A program made the translations under genes and the position numbers. Under the pieces are notes generated by a model. The model saw only the letters and a list, made by a program, of their open reading frames with translations. It ran no database searches and had not been told where the DNA came from. From positions 1 to 54,538 of the forward strand of contig JAJEAI010000020.1 of NCBI GenBank assembly GCA_022824205.1: a stretch of 54,538 bases of DNA, read 5' to 3'. Source of the stretch: Candidatus Binatia bacterium. GTDB lineage: Bacteria; Desulfobacterota; Binatia; UBA9968; JAJDTQ01. Below, in pieces: positions 34,387 to 40,919 of the stretch (its first letter is position 1; each line of letters opens with the position of its first letter).

Positions 34387-35153
34387 CCCATGCGTAGTCC
34401 AGGTCTCTCGGTGCCGAAACGAGTCGTGATGTATTTCTGGCTGTCTTCCAACGACAGTTTCACGGTCCCCGGACCGCTGCGCGCGAAGAAATCCCCGTCT
34501 TTCTCCGTTTCGATCCCCTTCCATCTCAGGAAAACAGGCTCCGGGCTCCGCTGACAGCTCACCACGCACACGCCTTTGCCGTCAACAATCTGCACTTTGG
34601 GGTCGATGCAGGTGCCGGCCCGGGCGCCGAGGCCGTTGCGCACGACTTGGGAGAGGTGGAGCATGAACTTGTCGTCGTTGTCGAGGCGGTCGCGTTCGAT
34701 ACCGACCACGGCGCGGTCGTCCGCCAGGCTGCCGACGCCGCGATATCGCGGAGGATCGAACAACTCGGCCCGGTTCCACGGTGCATTCTCGACAAACTCC
34801 ACGTATACGAGATGCTGCCCCTGCTGATCGTCGAGCCGGCCTCGATGCTTCACCGTGTCGACGATCATCATGCCCTGGGTCAATCCGTCGCAAACGATGC
34901 TGAAGCCCGGGTTGGCCAGCATCCCCTGCAGCACTTCTACCTTCCTGCGCCAGTCCCAGTGCCGGCTCTGCGGCCAATGAGCCCGATCAACACCCGCCCG
35001 CCTTAGTCGCTGCATTGCCCTGAAAAGCTCCGGCAACCACTCTCCCTCCCAGTCCGCCAGACACTGCTCGGTGATGGCGTGCCAAAGCTCGGCCGTCTGT
35101 GCCTCTTCGCGCTCCACGTTGAACAGATGAACCTCGGTGACTTCTACCGTCAT
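34383..35153 (-). CDS. Chimera: GNAT acetyltransferase N-part + AlbA/Schlafen-like C-part
   Basis: 256 residues made of two unlike pieces. Residues to about 150 resemble the first half of a GNAT acetyltransferase, ending YVEFVENAPWNRAELF then PPRYRGVGS, where the acetyl-CoA loop would begin. From about 151 the text is the second half of an AlbA_2/Schlafen-type nucleic-acid-binding domain: DRAVVGIERDR, DDKFMLHLSQVV, then VVSCQRSPEPVFLRWKG and FFARSGPGTVKLSLEDSQKYI. Each domain has lost the half facing the junction, which suggests a deletion joining two genes in frame. It overlaps both neighbours by ATGA. Whether it works is unknown. Confidence 0.7.
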   Translation of the reverse strand: MTVEVTEVHLFNVEREEAQTAELWHAITEQCLADWEGEWLPELFRAMQRLRRAGVDRAHWPQSRHWDWRRKVEVLQGMLANPGFSIVCDGLTQGMMIVDTVKHRGRLDDQQGQHLVYVEFVENAPWNRAELFDPPRYRGVGSLADDRAVVGIERDRLDNDDKFMLHLSQVVRNGLGARAGTCIDPKVQIVDGKGVCVVSCQRSPEPVFLRWKGIETEKDGDFFARSGPGTVKLSLEDSQKYITTRFGTERPGLRMG

Positions 35154-35362
35154 AGCATCATGACCTCGGCCTTTTCCTTTGTGGCCTCGTTCTCGAACAA
35201 GAGCTTGTCGCCGCTCTCAATGCGCGCTTCGATCACTTGGTAGATGCGCAGGGCTTGGCGCAACAGCGCTGTCTTGCTCATTTCCTTCTTCTCGCTCAGC
35301 GCCACTAGCACCGCCATCTCCGCCTCTGTGAGGTTGAGGGTCATCGTTCTCCTAGCGGCCAT
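35150..35362 (-). CDS. Small ribbon-helix-helix-like regulator/antitoxin
   Basis: 70 residues beginning MAARRTMTLNLTEAEMAVLVALSEKKEMSKTALLRQALRIYQ, a short strand followed by two helices as in RHH or related repressors, then an acidic tail. I start at ATG 35362 because GAGGAGG lies eight bases before it and a good promoter lies just upstream; the frame is open to 35434. Its TGA overlaps the next ATG (ATGA). Being first in the three-gene operon, it probably represses it, perhaps as antitoxin to the original GNAT. Confidence 0.72.
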   Translation of the reverse strand: MAARRTMTLNLTEAEMAVLVALSEKKEMSKTALLRQALRIYQVIEARIESGDKLLFENEATKEKAEVMML

Positions 35363-35399
35363 CGCTCTGTCCTCCTCGCGTACGATTCCAGGTAGACCT

Positions 35400-35475
35400 A
35401 AGATATACGGGAACTGGCTAAAAGTCAACATCAAAAATATTTCTTTAGAACCTATTGACTAGCTGACTTTTAGCT
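35400..35475 (-). promoter_or_regulatory. Promoter and long-spaced inverted repeat of the RHH operon
   Basis: On the minus strand TTGACT (35428-35423) and TATCTT (35405-35400) stand exactly 17 bases apart. The -35 lies in one arm (GGCTAAAAGTCA, 35416-35427) of an inverted repeat whose other arm, TGACTTTTAGCT, is at 35464-35475 (11 of 12 bases match). This looks like an operator for the RHH protein. Confidence 0.6.
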
Positions 35476-35622
35476 ATATCCTGTTTCTAGGTCGGCAGTT
35501 CACCGTATGGAGACCTCACTCAATGGTACACGCATCTCAATACCGGATCGGCAACCTTACGCACGCGCTTCAGGACCACCGACCCGGTCTCGCGTACCGA
35601 CCGCGATGTCGCCCGGCCACGG

Positions 35623-36057
35623 ATGCCAACCCAGACGAAACCAAAGCCACAGGAGTTGGGCGCCTTCCACACGGTGTTCCTTTGTATGGACGGCCATTCG
35701 ATCAAAGCCCGTATCCTCGAAACCGGCATTTCTTACAACATTCTGCTGATCGACGTCGGCATGGGGTTGCATCGGGCGGGTGACTCGCTGGCGGGCACGC
35801 TCCGAACGACCGCCTTCTACTCCGGCAATCATGACCACGCCGAACACTGCGTGGATTTGGCGGGCGACGATGCAGAGGGCGAGTACGACCGCAATGCCCA
35901 GCTAGCGGAACTGAACGCGTTGAACGCCGCGCTTGCGGTCATAAAGTGGAAGAAGGTTCGCGGCTTCTACAACGACCTGACCACGGAACTGAACTGCGAG
36001 TACGTCATCGACGGCAACAAGCTCATGAACTCCTTCCGTATCGACCCACCCTCATGA
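35623..36057 (+). pseudogene. ThiF/E1-like adenylyltransferase, C-terminal remnant
   Basis: The frame begins where ThiF-type E1 proteins are already two thirds through: VFLCMDGHSIKARILE, then LIDVGMGL, LRTTAF...DHAEHCVDL, and the conserved end YDRNAQLAELNALNAALAVIKWKK and YVIDGNKL. This end is typical of the ThiF proteins of bacterial ubiquitination-like operons. The N-terminal Rossmann core with its GxGxxG loop, which binds ATP, is absent, and no other frame upstream restores it. Its TGA overlaps the ATG of the DUF6527 gene. I treat it as a decayed gene. Confidence 0.7.
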
Positions 36058-36497
36058 AACTGAGCCTGATTACACCGGAGTTCGTCGACGAGATCCCACG
36101 AGAGCTTGATTCCGGCATACTTTACGTTTGCTGCCGCTATCGGGCGGTCAAGCACCTTTGTGCGTGCGGCTGCGGCGTCGCCGTCAACACGCCGCTGCAT
36201 CCCACCGGTTGGACGCTGATGTGCGACGGCGTCTCAATCAGCTTGTGGCCGTCGATCGGCAACTGGGGCGAGGCGTGCCAGTCTCACTACTGGATTCGCA
36301 ACAACAGAATTCAATGGGCTCCAAAGTGGTCCAGGCGCAGAATACTGGCCGAGAGGAGAGACCGCGATCTGGAAGTCGGTCGAGACTTTGGTGCCTCACC
36401 CCGAATGGGTCAATCTTCACGGAAAGAACTACACATGCCCAAGTCTCGGCACGGCTGGCTCATTCGATTCCTTGATCGGTTCCTGCGCCGCAAGTAG
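36054..36497 (+). CDS. DUF6527 family protein (ubiquitination-like operon component)
   Basis: 147 residues. Strong family marks: VKHLCACGCG at 32-41 (His34, Cys36, Cys38, Cys40), TPLHPTGWTLMCDG, SLWPSIGNW (63-71) and ACQSHYWI (74-81). Proteins of this family accompany multi-ubiquitin-like, E2 and ThiF/E1 proteins in bacterial operons; the conserved His and Cys point to a metal- or thiol-based peptidase-like role, which I cannot confirm. ATGA overlap with the truncated E1 gene. The C-terminal 50 residues are basic and not conserved. With E1 broken and no E2 or Ubl in view, it is probably a relic. Confidence 0.78.
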   Translation: MKLSLITPEFVDEIPRELDSGILYVCCRYRAVKHLCACGCGVAVNTPLHPTGWTLMCDGVSISLWPSIGNWGEACQSHYWIRNNRIQWAPKWSRRRILAERRDRDLEVGRDFGASPRMGQSSRKELHMPKSRHGWLIRFLDRFLRRK

Positions 36498-36647
36498 CCC
36501 TGCTGCATTGCCTGCCTCCGCATCAGGGATCACCTCGGCAAGTATCCTCGGCAAGAAGGTGCGGTCCCTTCGCCCTGACACAGGCCGTTGCCTGCTGAAC
36601 GCGACGATGTTCGCTACGTCGTCGGGGACTTCGCGGAAACATGACAC
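36429..36647 (-). CDS. Short ORF coupled to hsdM (possible damaged subunit)
   Basis: 72-residue frame starting at a GTG that shares one base with the hsdM stop (TAGTG), as expected for the next gene of a type I operon. The product (CFREVPDDVANIVAFSRQRPVSGRRDR...) is not recognised as HsdS or any other family, and its last part overlaps the DUF6527 gene on the opposite strand by 69 bases. It may be the first codons of a lost gene. Confidence 0.25.
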   Translation of the reverse strand: MSCFREVPDDVANIVAFSRQRPVSGRRDRTFLPRILAEVIPDAEAGNAAGLLAAQEPIKESNEPAVPRLGHV

Positions 36648-38839
36648 TATCCAGCCCGCATCTCCTTCAGCATCTCCAAGATGTCGTCCTCGATCTCCTG
36701 GATATCCGCTTCGATCTCCGCGATCGGTCGCGGCGGCTTGTACCGGTAGAAGTACCGGTTGAAATTGATCTCGTAGCCTACGACGCCGACTTTCCCGTCC
36801 TGGTTGTCGTGTTTTGACGTATCGATCCAGGCGTCGGGAACGTGGGGTCTCACCTCGCGCTCGAAGAACTCGCGGACACTGGCGGGCACTTGATCGCGGT
36901 CCGCGGGGTCTTCTCCTTCCGGGAGCGGCACGCGCTCGGTGTCCCGAAGTTCCGGGTCGGGCTCCGGCTGGCCGTCCGGGCCGCGACAGATCTCGGCCTC
37001 CGAATCACGTTCGGCGAGCGCCGTGAGGATCGCCTTCTTGACCGGTGCGGGCAGTTTGACGTCCGCCTTGGCGGCGGCCGTCGTCAGCTCGGCAACAAAC
37101 GCCTCGCGGTCCTTGTAGACCTCGTCGGGCATCAGCCTCAGCATGGCGCGGATGGCTTCCTGGCGGACACGGCCCTCGGCCTCCTCCTTGGCGCCGGCCT
37201 CGCCCCGCTTCTTGGACTTCGCCAGATTCTGAAAGCCCTTCTGCTCCTCCAACCGCGCGATGCGTTCAGCCCTCGCCTGGAAGTTGAGGCGCAAGGGGCG
37301 TTCGACGGTGATCCTGCGAAAGCCGAACTGTGTGGTGGGGAAGATGCGGCTGACCGTCACTTCCTCTTCGTTGCCGTCCTCCGTCCGCGTGCGCGTCTCG
37401 CCGTCCCTGTGATTGGCACGGATGTCCAGCACCTCCAGGGCCTTCTCGGGCGGTATCTCGCGCCGCTTGTCGCCCAGGCTCCGGCGCATGGGCGACCAGA
37501 ACGAGGTGGCGTCGATGAGTTGCACCTTGCCCTTGCGGTCGGGCGCCTTGCGGTTGGTGAGGAGCCACACGTAGGTGGCGATGCCCGTGTTGTAGAAGAG
37601 CTGTTCCGGCAGGGCGATGAGCGCTTCCAGCAGGTCGTTCTCCAGGATGAAGCGGCGAATCTCGCTCTCGCCGCTGCCGGCGTCGCCGGTGAACAGGGGC
37701 GAGCCGTTCATGATGATGGCGATGCGCGCGCCGCCCTCGGCCGTGGGCCTCGCGTGGGCGAGCATGTGGAGCAGGAACAGGGTCTGGCCGTCGCTGATGC
37801 GCGGAAGGCCCGGTGCGAAGCGCCCCACGGCGCCGCGTTGGTGCTCGCCCTCGACCGTCTCGTGGTCCCGTTTCCAGTCCTTGCCGTAGGGTGGGTTGGC
37901 GATCAGGTAGTCGAAGGTCCGGCCAGCGTGACGGTCGCTGGACAGGGTGCTGCCGAAGGCGATGTTCTCGGCATCGCGCCCGGTCGGGTCCTTCATGAAG
38001 ATGTCCGACTTCGACACCGCCCAGGTCTCGGGGTTCACTTCCTGTCCGAAGAGGTAGATGTCGGCCCCGGCATTGATGGCGGGCCGAAGCAGGTCCCCTC
38101 CACTCGTGCCGCCGTTCCGGCGCACTCCGACCGTGATGTGCTCCTTGGCGATCATCAGCATGCCGCCGGAGCCGCAGCAGGGGTCGTACACGCTGCGGAC
38201 GACCCCGGGAGCGGCGATGAGGCTCTCGTCTCCGGCCAGCATGAGGTCCACCATCAGGTGGACGACGTCACGGGGGGTGAAGTGCTCGCCGGGGTTCTCG
38301 TCCAGCGCCTCGTTGAACCGGCGGATCAGCTCCTCGAAGATCGTCCCCATGGTCGGGTTGTCGATGCGGTCCGGGTGCAGGTCGACGTTCTTGAACCGCT
38401 CCAGCACCTGGAACAGCAGACCCGCCTCTTCGAGCTTGCTGATGGTGTTGTCGAAGTCGAAGCGCTCCAGCACGCTGCGCATGTTCTCGCTGAAACCCGT
38501 GATGTAGTTCCGAAGGTTGGCCGCCACCTGCGGCGCGTCGCCCAGCAGCCTGTCGAAGTCGTAGCGGGAGGTGTTGTAGAAGGCGAAGCCCGAGGCCGCG
38601 CGAAGCGCCCGGTCGAGATCCTGCAGCCCGCGCTTGCTCAGCTCCGCCTGCCGCGCGAGCACGGCCTCCTTGGTCGCCGCCAGCACACAGTCGAGCCGGC
38701 GCAGCACGGTTAGCGGCAGGATGACATCCTGGTATTTGCCGCGCTTGAAGCTGTCGCGGATCAAATCCGCGACGCTCCAGAGGAAGCCGACGATTTCGCC
38801 GTGGTTCACAGGGCTGTTGTCCTTTATTGGCGCAGTCAT
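36647..38839 (-). CDS. hsdM: Type I restriction-modification methyltransferase subunit
   Basis: 730-residue N6-adenine methyltransferase. An HsdM_N helical domain covers about 10-150. SAM-binding motif I is DPCCGSGG at 219-226, and the catalytic motif IV is NPPY at 315-318. A long C-terminal extension with charged coiled-coil-like stretches (about 540-730) is typical of the larger HsdM group. HsdM works only with HsdS for target recognition, but no hsdS or hsdR is next to it: downstream lie a short unrelated ORF and the convergent DUF6527 gene, upstream a 311-bp gap. The protein itself looks intact. Confidence 0.92.
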   Translation of the reverse strand: MTAPIKDNSPVNHGEIVGFLWSVADLIRDSFKRGKYQDVILPLTVLRRLDCVLAATKEAVLARQAELSKRGLQDLDRALRAASGFAFYNTSRYDFDRLLGDAPQVAANLRNYITGFSENMRSVLERFDFDNTISKLEEAGLLFQVLERFKNVDLHPDRIDNPTMGTIFEELIRRFNEALDENPGEHFTPRDVVHLMVDLMLAGDESLIAAPGVVRSVYDPCCGSGGMLMIAKEHITVGVRRNGGTSGGDLLRPAINAGADIYLFGQEVNPETWAVSKSDIFMKDPTGRDAENIAFGSTLSSDRHAGRTFDYLIANPPYGKDWKRDHETVEGEHQRGAVGRFAPGLPRISDGQTLFLLHMLAHARPTAEGGARIAIIMNGSPLFTGDAGSGESEIRRFILENDLLEALIALPEQLFYNTGIATYVWLLTNRKAPDRKGKVQLIDATSFWSPMRRSLGDKRREIPPEKALEVLDIRANHRDGETRTRTEDGNEEEVTVSRIFPTTQFGFRRITVERPLRLNFQARAERIARLEEQKGFQNLAKSKKRGEAGAKEEAEGRVRQEAIRAMLRLMPDEVYKDREAFVAELTTAAAKADVKLPAPVKKAILTALAERDSEAEICRGPDGQPEPDPELRDTERVPLPEGEDPADRDQVPASVREFFEREVRPHVPDAWIDTSKHDNQDGKVGVVGYEINFNRYFYRYKPPRPIAEIEADIQEIEDDILEMLKEMRAG

Positions 38840-39150
38840 TCGACTGCTTCTTCAGCGTGACTAGTGGGTGTCTCTAGCCATGCTAGCCGCCGCAACGGCT
38901 CAACGACAGGCTCTCCGGCCGTGCTGGTCAAGCCGCGTGAGACTCAACGATGAGTTCTTGGTGCGCGGAGGCATCGGACCAAGTTACGGTACCGGAGCCA
39001 GTCCCACAAACGCAAACGGAGATGTCAGAAAATTGGCGTATAACTATTTGATTTAACTAGTAATTTGACGGGAAGCGTCGTCGTCAAGTGCTTGCTCCGG
39101 CTGCCGAAGTGCTGTAGCCTATCAAAGGGTCCGAAACACGGGAGGGGAAC
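38840..39150. other. Gene-free gap between hsdM and a plus-strand gene pair
   Basis: 311 bp between divergent genes. No ORF has family support. From about 39025 it becomes AT-rich (TATAACTATTTGATTTAACTA) and includes TTGACG...CGTCAA (39065-39086), possibly control sites for the plus-strand genes. The GGGAGGGG ribosome site for the next gene lies at its end. Confidence 0.4.
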
Positions 39151-39519
39151 ATGGCTACCGAACCACAGGTTTTTCCCAATGCCATCTACGCGACGTACAT
39201 GACCGGGCGAGCGGGCACTGCGGGAGCGTTGCTTGTCTTTCGGGACGGTGCTGTGGCTGGTGCCGATAGTGGCGAGGGCCAGTATGACGGTGAATACCGG
39301 CTTGCGCCCGACCATCGGAAAATTGTCGGATGGATCAAAGTTACCTTGCCGGCAGGTGTGCCGACGATCACAGGCGTCTTGTCGGCGGAACGGCCTTTGA
39401 GTTTCGAGGTGCCGTTTCAGCTTCCGGTCGAACTTGATCCCGATGAGGTCTACCGGATGGAGACCCCAACCGGTCCGGTGAACGCAAGATTCAAGAAGCT
39501 ACGGGCACTGAGCGTATGA
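39151..39519 (+). CDS. GrlR-fold-like small protein, unknown role
   Basis: 122 residues. The pattern GALLVFRDGAVAGADSG followed by YDGEYRLAPDHRKIVGWIKVT resembles the GrlR-like beta-barrel family (first described as a negative regulator of type III secretion), here as a stand-alone protein. No signal peptide or membrane helix. GGGAGGGG precedes the ATG at 39151. The last codons overlap the DUF6680-like gene by ATGA, so they form a two-gene unit. The actual role is unknown; the fold call is moderate. Confidence 0.6.
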   Translation: MATEPQVFPNAIYATYMTGRAGTAGALLVFRDGAVAGADSGEGQYDGEYRLAPDHRKIVGWIKVTLPAGVPTITGVLSAERPLSFEVPFQLPVELDPDEVYRMETPTGPVNARFKKLRALSV

Positions 39520-40046
39520 GCACCGTCGAATGGCTGACGATCATCGCAATAGTTGTCGGGCCGCTCTCTGCCGTCTTGATCACCCTATGGCGCGATCGTC
39601 GGAATGGGGTCAGGCGACGGAAGAGGGAGATTCTGGCCTCGTTGATGCGAACCCGTTCATCGCGCCTTTCCGCCGAGCATGTTGGCGCATTGAACTTGGT
39701 CCAGCTTGAGTTCCACGGGACCGAAGCGATTATCACCGCATACAAACAGTATATCGAGCACTTGGGTATACCGCTTCCACCGGTAGATCAGCAGGATCAG
39801 TTCTTTGAACAAAGGGAAACTCGTTTCCTTGATCTCCTCAACGCCATAGCCGCCGACCTCAGTTACAAGTTCGACAAGAAAGACCTGGAGAGTCTTTCAT
39901 ATAGTCCAAGGGGCTGGCACGACTCAGAATCGATTCAGCGCGACAACATGTTGCTGCTTTGGCAACTCCTGAGGGGAGACAGGGCGTTGCACGTCAGGAA
40001 CGAGACAACTGAAGAGCGCGGTCCGTTTCCTCCTCCGCCTCAGTGA
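39516..40046 (+). CDS. DUF6680-like membrane-anchored protein
   Basis: 176 residues with one N-terminal membrane helix (WLTIIAIVVGPLSAVLITLW) followed by a basic stop-transfer (RDRRNGVRRRKR) and a cytoplasmic helical domain. HVGALNLVQLEFHG and SYKFDKKDLESLSYSPRGW match the DUF6680 pattern as I recall it. The start overlaps the preceding stop (ATGA). No function is known; small anchored proteins of this kind turn up in accessory islands. Confidence 0.65.
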   Translation: MSTVEWLTIIAIVVGPLSAVLITLWRDRRNGVRRRKREILASLMRTRSSRLSAEHVGALNLVQLEFHGTEAIITAYKQYIEHLGIPLPPVDQQDQFFEQRETRFLDLLNAIAADLSYKFDKKDLESLSYSPRGWHDSESIQRDNMLLLWQLLRGDRALHVRNETTEERGPFPPPPQ

Positions 40047-40094
40047 TGGGGTCAAACGAGTGAATCAACGTCAATCTGATGGGAAGGAAATAAA

Positions 40095-40310
40095 TCAGTC
40101 CTCCCGGTCCGCATCGAGTGTCAAGCAGGCGCGGATGTCGTCGCGCTCGAGATCCGGGAAATCGGCGAGAATTTGATCCTCTGACATACCGGACGCCAAG
40201 TATTCGAGGATGTCGTAGACGGTTATTCGAAGCCCTCGGATGCACGGCTTGCCGCCGCGCTTTCCGGCTTCGATGGTGATGATGTCACGATAGTTCATGA
40301 CGCCGGTCAT
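40095..40310 (-). CDS. DUF433 domain protein (VapB45-like antitoxin)
   Basis: About 71 residues: YRDIITIEAGKRGGKPCIRGLRITVYDILEYLASGMSEDQILADFPDLERDDIRACL is the DUF433 winged-helix-like motif. Usually the next gene codes for a DUF5615 PIN-like toxin, but here the convergent DUF6680-like gene follows, so it is solitary. Start is ATG 40310, or ATG 40298 four codons later; neither has a strong ribosome site. Same strand as grdA, 57 bp downstream of it. Confidence 0.82.
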   Translation of the reverse strand: MTGVMNYRDIITIEAGKRGGKPCIRGLRITVYDILEYLASGMSEDQILADFPDLERDDIRACLTLDADRED

Positions 40311-40366
40311 TCTAGCGTCCGTGGCGGCTCCGAAACAAGTCCCGGACACCCTGCGAGTGCTCCCTC

Positions 40367-40837
40367 CTACCCCGCCCGCATCCCCGCCAAGGCGTCCACG
40401 ATCGCGTCCGCCTCCAGCCCCATCTCCAGGATCTCGATGTTTTCCTCGTACTTGTCCGGGTCGATGGCGGCTTTCACGTTGGGTTCGAAGACGTGGTAGG
40501 CCGGGAGCCCGAGCTCGACGCCGGCGAGGGGGCCGGCGTAGGAGGGGTCGCCGGTGGTGACGGTCTCGAACTGGACCTGGCTGCTCTCGGTGGTGGGGGC
40601 GCCGAGCAGCACGACGATGTCGTCCTTTCCGTAGGATTCTGCGAGTTCTTTGATTCGACCTTGATCCTCAAGGTCCATGGCCCCAGCGGCTGTTCAAACG
40701 AAGCACTGGGTGGCGGCGTACGCGACTTCGCCTCCCAGTCCCGCGATGGCCTGCTCGATGACCGGGGCGGGGACGCCGTCCCGCTCTCCGAGGATGATCA
40801 GCTTCTTGCCGTTAAGGATGATGGGTTCTGCCGACAT
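40367..40837 (-). CDS. grdA: Glycine reductase selenoprotein A, with in-frame UGA (Sec)
   Basis: Component A of glycine/sarcosine/betaine reductase, which carries the two-carbon unit on its selenol. Read through the TGA at 40694-40696 the protein is 156 residues, the family length. Sec48 lies in the family motif C-x-x-U (QCFVU, Cys45), followed by TAAGAMDLEDQ; the C-terminal half has DIVVLLGA, then ETVTTGDPSYAGPLAGVELGLP. A perfect hairpin lies at SECIS distance. The start at ATG 40837 has GAGGAG upstream; an ordinary gene finder would split or shorten it. It follows grdC by 82 bp. GrdB is not in view. Confidence 0.93.
40657..40675 (-). promoter_or_regulatory. Bacterial SECIS-like hairpin in grdA
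   Basis: On the coding strand the stem GACCTTGA and its exact complement TCAAGGTC enclose the loop GGA. The hairpin starts 19 bases after the UGA, so the loop is at +27 to +29, in the range known for bacterial SECIS elements, and starts with GG as those loops usually do. It overlaps codons that are conserved in GrdA. Confidence 0.8.
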
Positions 40838-40919
40838 GGTGTTCTCCTCGTTGGGTAGGGTCAAACCTTGTTCTCGCAATATTGGTGTGAAAGCGCTCTA
40901 TATTCGCAGAGTTGAACAA

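Noticed and set aside
40367..40678. Separate 103-residue gene starting MDLEDQG and a separate 61-residue gene ending QCFV
   Set aside because: Both are parts of GrdA joined by a selenocysteine UGA; the family motif CFVU-TAAGAMDLE spans the junction.
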